NCBI GenBank assembly: GCA_961205875.1
Contig: OY540812.1
Span: 5,022,001 to 5,086,000 of the forward strand
Direction of reading: 5' to 3'
DNA length: 64,000 nucleotides
DNA from: Sialis fuliginosa
Taxonomy: Eukaryota > Arthropoda > Insecta > Megaloptera > Sialidae
Part shown: positions 36,006 through 49,025 of the stretch, in pieces
Layout: each line of letters begins with the position of its first letter
Numbering within the stretch: the stretch's first letter is position 1
Program-made: the position numbers and the translations under genes
The notes under the pieces: generated by a model
What the model saw: the letters and a program-made list of their open reading frames with translations, nothing else
What the model was told of the DNA's origin: nothing
Database searches by the model: none

Positions 36006-36247
36006 CAGGGTCGTAACTAGAGGCTCTGGGACCTCGGGGCAGCGAGTGATATGCAAAATATAAAAATTTTAAATCTTTTTCTCATTTCTACCTCAATCCA
36101 CGGTTTTATGTTTGTTACTAATTTTAATTACCTTTTTTTTGTTCCTCAATCCGATTCCAATTTTTACGCTGCTGCGGGGTCCCCCTATACTCAAGGGCAT
36201 GGGGGCACTGCCCTGCCTGCCCAGGTGGTAGTTACGGCCTTGTCTGG
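36006..36247. mobile_element. CAGGGTCGTAACTAG element, nearly full copy
   Basis: The left end cagggtcgtaactagaggct and the right end tagttacggccttgtctgg are imperfect inverted repeats. It is the most complete of the three copies in this window (others at 5110 and 28155). The interior is non-coding. Confidence 0.65.
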
Positions 36248-37227
36248 ACCTTGCAACATGAAATTTTACGGGTGTCTCCTTTTTATTACGTAAGCACCCA
36301 ACAAAAAGGGATTTTCCGAATGTTATTTTTTCTTATTTGATGTGAATTTGCAGGTAGTACTCTAAAATAAAAATATACAGTGGGGCATCTAGGATTTATA
36401 TCTGCAATACCACTAACTCCTCAAAACAAATATATTTTATAGAAGACTTCAAATCGCTGAAAAAAGTGCCACTGGTGTAATTGTCATATCAATTTTTGGC
36501 CCCCGATCAATCTCACTTTTGCACCCCCCTGCTAATATCGATGACTTTTTTCTTTTCGCCCTTAAAGTTTTTTTGAAGACTTTTTTAGTCTTCATGTCAC
36601 TTTTGAATCCTCATAATCCTCTTCTGACAGATTTTGGCACCCTCTCGACCAATTTCGCTAACCCCAAGCTACGCAGGGGTGAACTGGCCTAGACAGACTA
36701 GAGAACTGCTTAAGGCCCGGATTTCAAAAGTGGAAACGAAAAAAAGGTCTTCTGCATTAATGCGGAAGATTTTAATTAAGTTTGCTTATTTTCGATTGCA
36801 ACCTTATCTAGGGCCCTATTTTCCTTAGTCCACCTCTATAGCTACACCACTGCTTCAAATAAAATAAAAGAATTGTTTGATAAGATCACTAATCAAAATT
36901 ATAAAATCGACAATAAAATAATTAAATACTCAAATGAAGGCAATACGTATCTACTAAACATATTAACTTATGTATGCTAAAGGTATAACGCATAATATAC
37001 ATAGGTATGTTTTCCAATTGAACTAAAATATTCAATCACATGTAACCGTTATAACGCGCACCAACTAGTCGTTCGTTCCTAAGACGTTGTGGTTAGAAGA
37101 TTGGCTGTTATGTAAAACTGTCTGAACTTGATAGGAATGCCGTCTATGGATTACGCGTGTACATTTATCCACATATGATTATGTTTGTTAATTTACATAC
37201 GTTTTCAGTGTTGGTCCGTACGTAAGT

Positions 37228-38150
37228 CAGTGGCGAAGCGTCCATGGAAGCAGTGCTTCCCTTTCTTTATGGGTAAATTAATACATATCTGCGTGTTTTC
37301 AGTTAATAAATAATAATAAAATAACATTTAATATTAATTTACACGTTCAATTATAAAACTATAATACCTCTACGTCTTATTTTTGGTATTTTAGTCGATA
37401 TTTGAAGTTCACTGCAGGAAATTTCACTAAAATTTTTTGAATTTTTGATTTCGTTAAAAGTATGTTTATTGTATAGAAAATGACGTGAAAAGTTGTTTGT
37501 TTCAAACCGCAGGTCTGTATCTCAAACCGTTCTCGAGATATAGCCTCTCAAAGTTTTAGTTTTTTCAAATTTTTGGAGAAAAAAGGCCATAACTTTTGAA
37601 CGTGTGGTCGGAATTGATTTTAGTTGACGGATTTGAAATCAGCGTGTCAGAATCTATAAAATGACATGTATAATACCTTAAAACTCGAGAAAAAAAAATT
37701 CGCGAAAAATCGAAAAAATTCAAAGGGGTATACCTTAAAAAAATGTCGATTTTTGACGAAAAATTTTTTGTCGGATTTTAAAGTATTATACATGTCATTA
37801 TATAGATTTTGACACGCTGATTTCAAATCCGTCAACTAAAATCAATTCCGACCACACGTTCAAAAGTTATGGCCTTTTTTCACCAAAAATTTGAAAAAAC
37901 TAAAATTTTGAGAGGGTATATCTCGAGAACGGTTTGAGATACAGACCTGCGGTTTGAAAATTTCAACTTTTCACATCATTTTCTATACAATTAAGATATT
38001 TTTAACGAAATCAAAAATTCAAAAAAAATTTGTGAAATTTCCTGCAGTGAACATCAACTCGTCATACAAATATCGACTAAAATACAAGAAAATAAGACGT
38101 AGAGGTATTATAGTTTTATAATTGAACGTGCAAATTAATATTAAATGTTA
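37228..38150. mobile_element. Large foldback element (near-palindromic, about 0.9 kb)
   Basis: Starts cagtggcgaagcg. Arms of about 370 bp (roughly 37335-37700 and 37765-38145) are inverted copies: the blocks gaaatttcactaaaattttt, ctcgagatatagcctctcaa, cgtgtggtcggaattgattt and gatttgaaatcagcgtgtca recur in reverse on the far side. The centre (about 37700-37765) is unpaired AT-rich sequence. The open frame at 37647-37835 spans the palindrome centre and is not a gene. Related fragments lie at 16675-16922 and 31400-31530. Confidence 0.85.
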
Positions 38151-39004
38151 TTTTTGACTTTGGTTAAAATGTTGAAGGGGAAAAAAATTATGGAAATATT
38201 TAAATTGAAACAGTAGATTTTTTAAATATATTTTTTCAAAATAGTGGTCCCTAAAACCAGTAGAATTTCTATTACATTCTATAATAGTTACCTATACACA
38301 TTCATAAGCGTTTCATATAAAAAGAATAGCAACACTTGGTGCTATAAAAATGTTTATAATTATAATGATTGGTAAAATACCTAACAATATTCTTAGAATG
38401 AAAGTCGGAATTATTTTTTAGGAAAACATGTGACTAAACGTAGATATAATAGATTTTTTAAGAAACTGTGTAACCACTTACTTATTAATTAAAAAATTTA
38501 AGATAAACTAGAACCGGAAACAGGCTGATTTTAATTCAAAGGAAATGTGTATGAATTACACATACCTACTTTTAATTTTTTTATTATCAGTTATACAGTT
38601 AAATGGCAAGGCAATATAGGTGCCTACATTAAATCATTATACTCAACGTAAAGTGAACTGATTTTATTTTATTAATTAAAGCAGTTACTGTAAATACACA
38701 TTATATTTTTTATATACTTATGCAAATATAATCGAATATTTACAACATAAAAAGTAAATTTATTGAACCTGATTTTTTTAAATCTAATCCGCATAGAACG
38801 ATTCAATCAACATCTTAAAAGGAAGATTATTATTAGTACACTGTGGCTCTGAAACTATGGTCCATAACCACTGATAGTATATTTACTTTAAATTTTTAAA
38901 AATGATACAATAACAAACAAATTTCGTTAACGAAACGTAGACCGGAACACATATACTTCATTATACGAGGTATAATACGGAAATAATATATACGCATTGT
39001 AATT

Positions 39005-39135
39005 ACTACGTGCGTAGACTGGTAGAGTATTGTGGGCGCATATATATGTATACATATGTAGGTGTCGCGGCTTCGGGCCCGTATAACGGTCCTCGCGGTC
39101 CAGGTCAAGTCCAAGGTCGGCCTTCTTAATCACAA
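39005..39135 (+). promoter_or_regulatory. CpG-rich islet upstream of the secreted-protein gene (candidate promoter)
   Basis: A patch such as gtgtcgcggcttcgggcccg and ggtcctcgcggtccaggtc in otherwise AT-rich DNA, about 30 bases after a catatatatgtatac TATA-like run. The coding exon at 40883 begins after a splice acceptor, so its promoter must be upstream, and this is the closest compositional candidate. Unproven. Confidence 0.3.
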
Positions 39136-39315
39136 GGTTACACAGTACTGACCCATTTATGTGAATAACTCTTTCCTTTTGAAATCTGTTTATTTTATAG
39201 TTATTTTTACATTATCAGAATAAATAAGAATATTAAAGTTTCTTTAGGTTATTGAACTTTATTACTGTATTTTTTTTAAGAAATAAATATGTTCATTTAA
39301 AATATTTTTGTATAT

Positions 39316-39850
39316 AGGGGAAAGTCGGGTAACCCCGGACAAATATAAAAATATAATAAAGAAATATTGTGTCTTTATTTTAATCATAAATTAAACTAGG
39401 AACTTTTTCAATCATATTAATTAAAAATTAGTAATCATAACAAAAAATTTTAACGAAACATATTAAAAATACTTTGGTCTTTACTTTTTGGCAACACAGT
39501 GGCCCAATCGTTTCTTGGCCTTCAAAAAATTACAATAATAATGAATATCTGAAGAATCTATATAAACACAATCTTCATGGCCCAGTCTTTGCATTCATAG
39601 CACTGAATCCAGTCTTCTTCAAAATTTTCTCCACGTATGATACATTCGGTCTCCTTTCCTCGATCTTCTTCGGAAAGACTAAATATTTTTCTTTGTCTTC
39701 AACGTCTTTTTAGCGCCTTTACCTTTTTGCAAGTGAGTTGGATTTGTTTTTATTCTAGAGGACGTACATTTAAAATAAAATTTTACGTACGCAACGTGGT
39801 TGGTTTCATAGAAATTTAAATGTCCACCGTTACCCGACCTTCCCTTACTA
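39316..39850 (-). mobile_element. Degenerate pogo/Tigger-like transposon
   Basis: The ends ggggaaagtcgggtaacc and ggttacccgaccttccctta-type sequences (here cgttacccgaccttccctta) are inverted repeats of the style usual for pogo elements. On the minus strand, with one frameshift, the interior reads as the Cys-rich tail of pogo-type transposases: E-x-x-C-I-I, then D-W-I-Q-C-Y-E-C-K-D-W-A-H-E-D-C. The DDE core is deleted. Confidence 0.65.
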
Positions 39851-40882
39851 AAAACTTTTACGAATGATTTTACTTTTGGAATTATTTTTGATGTTATGTA
39901 ATTTCCAGAAGAAAATTACTATTTAAAAATGTTAAGAAGAAATTCGGCCCTGTTTGAAAATTAGTCAATACGAAAAATTAAAGAATATTTATTTCTATTC
40001 GGATAAAAATAATTTCACTATTATATATTTTCTTAAAGCCAAAGTATAAGGTTTTCGCATAATATCTTCTAGGGTTGTAAGAAACCAAGAATTACTGCAA
40101 AAATCGATATATTTTTAAAGACTATAAAATTTTGCTTTGCTGGTTTTATTATAAACTCGCTCGTATAAACCGTCCCCAATTCTTAATCAAATAAATCAGA
40201 GTAATTTATTACTGACAATATTTACATTTGTATAAACTGCTCTATTTGCAAACAATGTTCCAGTTAGACTTGTCCACTTCTTCAAATAACGGGACTATAT
40301 CGATTTTCAATCTCAAGTGAACTTATTGAACATTAGAAATAAATTATGTATTTACTTAATTAACAGACGCAAATTTATCTAGTTTTTATTTCAATAATAT
40401 GCTCTGATATAGTAGAATTACATACCTAGTTAAAAGCCTGGGGGCAGAGCCGTACTTTGACATTTTAAGGCCCAAGACACAAAATGAATGCGAGGTCCCC
40501 TCTTGTTAATTTTTTATTTAAGGTATAGGCAATGACCAAAAAAATGGTAGTGGGACAATTGTAAAAATATGTCAGGGGCCTAAAAATTTTAGTTAAGCCA
40601 CTAGCATCGATAAGAGGGAGAAAGAATTGATTAACTAAATGATTATTTTCGGATTTTAAAACATCTCTTTATGAAATTTTAAAATTTAAATATTGACCCT
40701 CATTTGAAAAAACACTATAAAAATGGATTATGTTTCTTACTTAACAAAATATTGAACTGTTCATTTAGTTTTATTTTTAGGCAGAATGTAATTTATATTA
40801 ATTACCAGCCAGCTGTTATTTATAGAAAAAACTTGTAATACTTTTTTCATTCTATTAACAATATATAATTATTTACAGCAAA

Positions 40883-43800
40883 ATGGATCTCAAATCAAAT
40901 CTACTGATACTACTTTCGGTTCTAATAATATTGTCAGTAACGTCTGTATCATCACAATCAACATTGATGGGCGGCTATTTGGACAATAAAAACCAATCAA
41001 ATAGTGATGATGAAACAGACAGCTCTATATTGGAGGTAAAATATAATATTCAAATAATCTTAATACATGATTCTGAATAAAAATATTTATACATTTTAGG
41101 CACAGTTTCGAGGTGGAGACATAGATTTACCGGACACTGACAATGTCGAGGAGTATGAAGACATGCCCGATCCATCATCTCTAGTTTTACCTGGATACAA
41201 TCTTCCTGACAATTTATTCAACAACGGTAAACCATTTTACGTTGAAAAAGATCCTGTTACAGGAGCAATCGACTTCAGCAGTAAAACAACAAGCAATGAC
41301 GACAATTATGATTATGAAGATAAGCCATATGATATTTATGATAAGAAAAATATTGATAGAAAAGATGGCAGTATTGATGGACATAAACAAAGTGATGCAA
41401 ATCAATTAACACCAAATTTTCATGATTATTTAAATTTGCCTGTTAAATATACGTCATCTAAATATTCATATCCACTGATTTCAAGTTCGTATGCTAATAC
41501 AAAAATACAAGGTGTTAATAAAAACAAACTTTATAATCATAAAGAGTACAAGCCTACAACGTACAAACCTCCAACTTATTTTTCACATACAAAAGCTCAG
41601 AATTCACAATTGTCGTACTATGAAACAAAATCTCCAGTATTAAAAACTACAACTGCGGCTCCAACAACTACCACAACAGTGAAAACAACAATTGCAACAA
41701 GCGCTAAGCCTACAGGCTTTCTGAGCGAACTATTTGAAGTATTCAATATGAATAACTACCCTGATAAAATAAATGATGAATATGAGACAACCACTACTTT
41801 AAAACCATCATTTGTAAATATGCCATCAAATAAAGATCAGAAAAATGAAACATTCACTGACAGTAGTGTATCAACAGTAAGCGAAACAGATAGAATAAAG
41901 ATATCAAATTACTATAACGTACCTGTCTCTCCTAATTCACATGCACCACAGTTTTTACCGCCTAAAACTGAAAACGAAGAAGATATGTACGACTATGATT
42001 ATGAAACAACTGCTACCGAGAGTAATTATGGGTATGGTGATAAATCCACAGTACATCGACCAACTGAAACTTATTTAAATACGTATAATAAACCGATCAT
42101 CAATAATAAATATGCTGTATCGGATAATAATGAGACGAGCATGACTCAAAATGAATTCATTCCTATGCCTTACAATACTCAAAATATATTTAATGAAACT
42201 AAAAAACAAAGTATTGAAAACAGATATGATACAGATGCTGTAACTGATACAAAAAATATTAATGAAGATAATATTAAACCATCGATTGTAGATACTACTG
42301 ATGAAATAAAGTATTCTATCAATAGCACAAATGTTAGAGACGATATTAATAATATTTATAACACGTCAAACACTGAAAATTTCAAGCCCAGTGAAAATAA
42401 AAATACAAAATACAGTGATGTTATTTACAGTCAATCTTATACCGAAACACCAACAACTTCAATGGCAACATCTTTACCATTGGGAATTAATCACCCAAAA
42501 AAACCTAATCCAATCATAGCTTTCACTCAAAATCTAAAAGAAAAATTAAACAATGAGAAAGTAGAACTTGAACATTCAACAAAACAAGCATTGACAAGTA
42601 ATAATTTCAATACTCCGCTACAAAAAATTCCAGAAACACTACAAACATTACAAAACCCATCAAATAATTTCTATTATTCTCGGCCACAGAACTATGATAA
42701 TCCTGGTTCAATTTTAATTCCAAGTAAAACTAATATTCGTATCCCTCCTAATCAAAACACAGCTTCATTTGTAGTTGGTCATCAACAATCAATTGACGGA
42801 GGTCGTGTTGTTGTTACTTCATCGAAAGAAAACCCATACGGAATTGCAAGTCCCTTCCGCCCTGTATATTCACAAGACAATGGTTCTGGTACATCAAGTG
42901 TACAAGGAGCATCAATATCATTCGGACATTCAGCAAGTGTTGGTTCATCACATAACACAATACTTATTCCAAAACATGAAAAAGAATCGGGAAATGTTCA
43001 AAAGGTATATAAATACAATTCACTTGAACAAATTCAATATTACATATAATTTTAATTTCTTTGCTTACTTTCAGGTACATATGAGACCTATACATGGTTC
43101 AGAAGCATCTGTGGGTATAGGATTTCCACCAGGCCAAATTGAATCAGTTCCAGGACAAGTAGTAGATGCTGAACTTGATATACCAAATGATAAAATTGAA
43201 AAACCAGAAGGTCCATTAACAAAGATAGTTTTCCCTAATGAAAAACTTGACAATCCAGTAAACTTCATCAAATCTCAAAAACCTAACAGTTATAATAACT
43301 ATAATCAAGCACAAAAAGAAATATTGACTCTTAACTCCCAGCCCATGTTCCATCAGCTACCATCTGATTTAACACCTCCAGCATCAGATGAAGTAGTGAA
43401 ACCTCCTAGGAATTCTCAGAGACCTCCATGGGATCCACGACCAGGACATTTCTTCAATGGACGTCCTGAATATTCAAGACCTCCCCGTCCAAATGATCAA
43501 TATAAACGCATTTCAGAAGGGTCATTACCGAATATCTTACCACAATTTAGACCAAATGCCAAAGTTTCACACGGTCACCACTCAGATGTAGTAGGCACTG
43601 TTCCATATGGGCCATACATGAGACAACCTCTTTTAGAACGTCCGAGTAACAGGCGTATTAGTTTAGCTGAACAACTTCAACCTCCTCCTCCTCCTAGAAA
43701 CATAATTGCAGAACATTTACATAGCGAACCTGAACAAGAATCAATGCAATCAACTGTTGAACCTAACAGACGCATCATGAATGAAGGATATGCAAGGCCA

Positions 43801-45084
43801 CATTTACCCCCACAAGATCAAATTAGATCAGAACCTTTAAAAGCACCTCAAGATAATTTTGGTTTCTTGAGAACTCCTCCTCACATCCCAAAGAGACAAA
43901 TTGCTAACAGAAGAAATGGAGATAAAGATGCACCTGAAGTAGCTACATTACAAATGTTACAATCCAAACAAGTCATAGAAGAAACAAACATTAATTACTC
44001 TCCTTTGGGAATAACATTAAACACAGAAAACAAATCCGATAATCCACTGTATGTCGTTTATCCAGTGAACAAAAATCCATTAAACTTTAACACTGAACCA
44101 AAAGAAACAGTTATAATAGGTAGCAGAAATGAAAAACCTATTCCTCCTTCAAAAATATCAGAATCAAGTGGACTTGACAGATTATACAAACACAACCCGT
44201 TATTGAAACCAACTGATAGAAATGATGCACCATTGCTGAAACCTCAAACAAGGCCAAATAATTTTCCATTAAAATCAGATTTCCCTTATCCTTTAGAAAA
44301 ACCTGACTCGACTTATTTCAATTCAGAAATGACTTCATCATCTGATAGTTTAGATTTTAAAAATGGAAACGGTATAGAATCTACTTCAGAACTATACGGA
44401 AAACGTGAACCTGTATTTAATCTTAACAACCAGTGGTCATCATATAATAAAAATAACGAGGAGCCAATTGTAAACGTTGGAAAGAACGTATTCCATGATC
44501 CCGAATTGATTTCAGCAACATTAAAAGCTGTGACACAGAAACCTATTGCTATTGCATATACTCCAACAGAACCACCAATAGAAAACACTGAAAAATTCTC
44601 TGTTCCAAATTATGCAAGCCCTGTGATTCCTGAAATTCGACCAGACAATATTGACACACAGTACAAACAGTCAAATAACGATAATGAATTTACCATTGGT
44701 GCAGTAATGCATACACACCCTCAAGTAGGTGGAAACTTTGGTAAAATTATGAATCATAAAACAGATCTTGACACAGATGTTGATACAACTCACGTAGCAA
44801 CTCAATTAGAATTCCAAGCTCCATTTCAAGCAAGTGTCAGTGTCGACTCTCCTGCAGAAGGTTGGTCGGTTATAAGATCAGAAAAACCACAAATCGAATT
44901 ATCAGATAGGAAAGATTCTGATCTAAAAGAAGAATCCGAAGAGAAGGTAAATAAAAATGAACCAACAAGCAGTAAAAAATTTGATATTGAAAATTTCAAA
45001 CCTCAGTTGTTTGGTGGATTCAAACCTATTTATAAGCTTCCAGAAGATGGTGTGAAAACAGAATTAAACGATAGACAAGAATAA
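40883..45084 (+). CDS. Large secreted low-complexity protein, unknown function
   Basis: Three coding exons, 40883-41035, 41100-43004 and 43075-45084, give 1355 residues. Residues 1-24 form a clear signal peptide (MDLK, hydrophobic core LLILLSVLIILSV, then S-V-S-S). The rest looks disordered: acidic Asp/Tyr stretches (DDNYDYEDK, MYDYDYE), a short Thr-rich mucin-like tract near residue 220, many Asn-x-Ser/Thr sites (N-E-T-F, N-E-T-S), and in exon 3 Pro/Arg/Gln-rich text with P-P-P-P. Few cysteines, no transmembrane segment, no domain I recognise. More ordered-looking islands are FVVGHQQSIDGGRVVV, VGIGFPPGQIES and the end of exon 3 (LEFQAPFQASVSVDSPAEGW). An acceptor at 40877-40878 shows a 5' untranslated intron. 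Likely extracellular matrix, cuticle or secretory product; this is inference. Confidence 0.88.
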
Positions 45085-45599
45085 AAAAAAAATTTTTAAA
45101 GTGATAATAGACGCAACTTAACTTTTTTTAAACATTTCAAAAATAAAAAAGTGAAATGTAAAAATCATTTTACCCACCTCTTTTTGCAAATATTGTATTT
45201 AAAATTGAGTGGTTTAATTTAAAAATAATATAATAGAAATTATGATATTATTTCTATTGTACATGAATTACGTTGCTAACAAGCAATTTATTTATAAACA
45301 ATTTTGTATTATAATCAAAGAATCGTATATTATATTTAAATGATATTAGTACATGCAGAAATTTTTTATATTATGAGTAAAATAACTACTAATAGCATTT
45401 AAAATTTAAATATACATTTTAACGCCTATTTCGTAAGTACATTTAAAAAAGAATAATACAAATGAACTATGGCAAAATTAAATTTGTTATGCATATATAT
45501 TTTTATGCAATGTATTTATGGAATATGCTTTTAATGAAAATTATTATACTAATTATTTTAACTAACTGATCAATCTAGTTAAACTGTTAATGTTATACC

Positions 45600-45835
45600 A
45601 GGTGCTTCATTTTAATTTCCTCAGGTCAATATCTCGGAAAGTAAGCAAGATGGTGAAAAATGTTTTGGATCAAAGTGATAACATTTCAAAGGTTTTTTAT
45701 AAGTTATAAAAACCCATAGCAATAATAAATATCCCCCTTGAAATGCTACAATTTTTGTCCAAAACATTTATTACCATTTTGTTTAGTTTTCGATATATTG
45801 GCCTGGGTAAATTAAAATGGACCAACTTGTATAAT
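45600..45835. mobile_element. Foldback MITE
   Basis: The left arm (ggtgcttcattttaatttcc, tcaggtcaatatctcg, aagatggtgaaaaatgtttt) is mirrored on the right (aaaacatttattaccatttt, cgatatattggcctgg, aaattaaaatggaccaac). No coding capacity. It lies in the 3' flank of the secreted-protein gene. Confidence 0.75.
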
Positions 45836-47925
45836 TATATTCAGTAAAGTGCTGCTAAAATCTAGCGCAGATTATCTCTTCTTAGAAATTTTATTGATTA
45901 GAAGTTTAATACAGAAATTTGAGTTCTTCTATTTTAGAAGCCGATTTTACAAATTAAGATAATTTTAGCAACCTACTCAAAAGACCATTTCATAGCAGCA
46001 CATCACTAGTTATATTTATAATAAAAATGTGTAGAATAAGGTTTAATGTACTGACTGATATATTTATTTATTTATTTTTTATTATTATTACTTTTAACAA
46101 CAAGTAACACTTGAAAATTGTAAATTATACTTATAACAAATTAGATTTCTTAGAATATCATAAAGTAAATATATAAATGGTTTATTTTTACAAATAAATA
46201 CAAGCATATTTAACATTAATAGAAATAATTGATCATATATTTTTTATTAAAATAAAGTATCAATGATTAATTAATATTAAGAAACGGCAAGTATTTATAC
46301 AACATTCTTACTACATAAGAAATTAGCAAAAATCTTTAGGAATGCAACAAAAAAAAATACTATAGAAAGAATATTGTTCTGTAATTGCAATTTCTATTTT
46401 ATAACTTAATTAATAAACAGAAAATATTCTAATTAATTCTATTATATGTATAATGTGTTATTTATTATACATAAATAAATAGATTTTTTGGTGTTACTTT
46501 ATAGAATTGATTTGTGTTTAGTAGAAATATATATGTAATAATACAGACTTAAAATATTTTTATAGTATATAAATATGATATTAAGAACATTTATTACCAT
46601 TGTTAATATAAATACTATAAATTGTAACATCCATTACTTAAATATAAGCTTTTAAGAAATATGGCAGTATTTTTTTTATAATTCTTATCACTTATCACAA
46701 TACAAAATACAAATATTATTATTAGTGTATTTTTGATATGAAGAGGAAGAAATTGTGTGTTAATTAAAGTATCTTCTATTTTTAATCATATTAAAATATT
46801 CGTACATTTTTTATGGAATGTTATATTTGATATTTTAATTTTTAAAATATAATTAAAATTCTTTTAAGCGCGATTGTCAATTTATTGAATGCATTATTGG
46901 CTTCACTTTGCTCAATTTAATGATTTCATATAGAGTTATACTTTTATTATCTAAAAAGCATAATACACTGAACAGGTATACAAAATATTTATATTTAGGT
47001 TTTTTTATATATTTATATAAAACACATTTATAAATAACACAGCATTGAAATGTAGCAGTGTCGACTTTAAAAATTTCAACTGTGTAAAACAACAAACCTG
47101 GCATTTTAACCAACCTTGCATTTTGATACTGGCTAAAGTGTCAGGCTCATTCATTGACACGGTTTAAATTGTTATTTGCCAGAACTTAAATGAAGTTTAA
47201 ATTGACATAACTGATTTTGAATAATACTTTATAAAATCACATTTGAGGAAATATGAGATTCTTTATTATATATACTTCAATGGTTTATTTATAGGTAACG
47301 GCACCCTAATATAAAATAGGAAAATTGCAACACCCTAGTAACCTTAGGGTCTAAAATCTATAAGTCTAAATTTAGTGCCCTTAACTAATTTTTCTCTAAG
47401 CAATCATCGAATTAAAATTTTGCAGCACCCTTTTTATGCATCTCTAGTACCCCGTTTTAAAACCACTGATATAACTATTAAAAAGTTACATATTGTTAGT
47501 AATATGAATATCATTGTTTGGAAAATATTGCTGTAGAATGGAAAATTTCATCCTTCTATTTTTCCAATAATTGTATTACTTGCAATAAGATAAAACAACA
47601 TATAGGTACATCATGGCATTGATACGCGACTTACTTGCCAGGCCTTTATTCATTATAACTAAAGATTTATTAAATTTCTTCTTTGGATTTTTATAACTTC
47701 ATCTAAATATTTAAATTTTAAACTATATTAAAACACAATTATTTGTACTTATGAATTGGGAATGAAATAAATGTTAATATATAATAATATATATGTCAGT
47801 AGCATATATTGTAATTCACTCGAGTGTCTATCACAAGAAACACGCACACAAAAGTATTATTAGTGTACATAAGTAATTTTCTATGCTATCATTTTCAAAA
47901 TACTCATTGTGCCAGTATACAGTCT

Positions 47926-48556
47926 GTCTAATAAGAGTATGATCTAAAAAAACTTATTTGGAAACCGGTTATATTGAAAACTTATGAATAAATTAGATGT
48001 TTTTCTTTGTATGCATCGGAAGGAACCAAAAATGTCACCAGAAGCGGTTGAAAAATACATGAAACAATCAAAGACGTTTGTCAACTAGTTGATAAAAAAC
48101 AAACATGGTTAGATCATAGAATTACTTTCTACAAACTCCACTACCACTGCAAATAGTATTCAAACTGATCTACAAGCTTATATAACCTCAATTACCGGAG
48201 CATAATGAAGAAACCGTTTTTTAGAAAAAATGTCACAAAAAAATAGCTTGGGTACACGATTGGGAGAATGTGATATTTATAATGAACCCTCTTTTGGGGC
48301 ACAAAGTACTTGGTCTATTCTCATAAGTAAACTTCTATGGACATGATAAAATCACATGTTTAGGGTTGCTGGGTTTTAGTGGAAAATATGCCTCGAAGAT
48401 GTGAGACAATAATTGACAACGGCGGTGATTGGACTTCTTATTAATATAAAAGCACTGTAGTATCCGTAGAGTAATGTATTTATAATTTTTTTCATTTTAT
48501 TATAATACATAGTTTAAAAGTTATGTCGGTTACGCTCTTATTAACCAAACTGTATA
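47926..48556 (+). mobile_element. Decayed Tc1-like transposon
   Basis: Inverted ends: gtatacagtctgtctaataa on the left and ttattaaccaaactgtatac on the right. Interior fragments look like a Tc1-type transposase, for example a W-E-N-V-I-F block near 48270, the usual site before the second catalytic Asp. There are many stops and frameshifts, so it is inactive. Confidence 0.55.
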
Positions 48557-49025
48557 CCAATGTAAACTTAACATTAAATAACACTCATAAAATATATCTA
48601 AATATAACTAAATAATTATAAGCTGCAATATATTTTGTATTAAAAATGGTGATGTCCAGTTTTATATTTATATTACATATTTATATAATATGTATATATG
48701 ATTTAAATCATAATAATAAACATTATTATTATTATTATGAAAAATAAAATGCACATTGGCTCTGCTTTTTTTAACAAGTCTAACATAATTTCTTTCCATC
48801 TCACTATTTCTTGGCTCTTTATAATATTTAAAAATCAAAAATTAAATATTTAACATCAATCACAGTTACCATATTTAGTCGATAATTAATTAATAGAATG
48901 AGTTTTTAAAAATTGTGAAGGCAGGACTACTTGGTAATAGTTGCCAAACTAAACAATAACATGCATATACATATAAAATAGTCTAAATATTTTGATAAAA
49001 TATCTTACATAATATAAAACTTGGA

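Larger units (their letters stand above)
26542..40882. other. Long gene-free interval (about 14 kb)
   Basis: No protein-coding exon is supported. It contains MITEs and foldback elements (listed separately), an imperfect inverted repeat at about 27728-27885 (tttcagggatcttgaaaaaa facing ttttttcaagagccctgaag), C-runs near 28870 and 28940, and a partial repeat at 31400-31530 related to the foldback at 37228. Three patches are CpG-richer than the background: 29630-29700, 35290-35600 and 39005-39130. They may hold promoters or 5' non-coding exons of the secreted-protein gene starting at 40883. Confidence 0.5.
45085..49025. other. Intergenic AT-rich stretch
   Basis: No gene seen. The likely 3' untranslated region of the secreted-protein gene follows the stop codon, with an aataaa at about 45142. 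The rest contains a foldback element (45600-45835) and a decayed Tc1-like transposon (47926-48556). Confidence 0.55.

Noticed and set aside
37647-37835. Open frame spanning the centre of the large palindrome
   Set aside because: Its apparent length results from palindromic AT-rich repeat sequence; no protein-like pattern.
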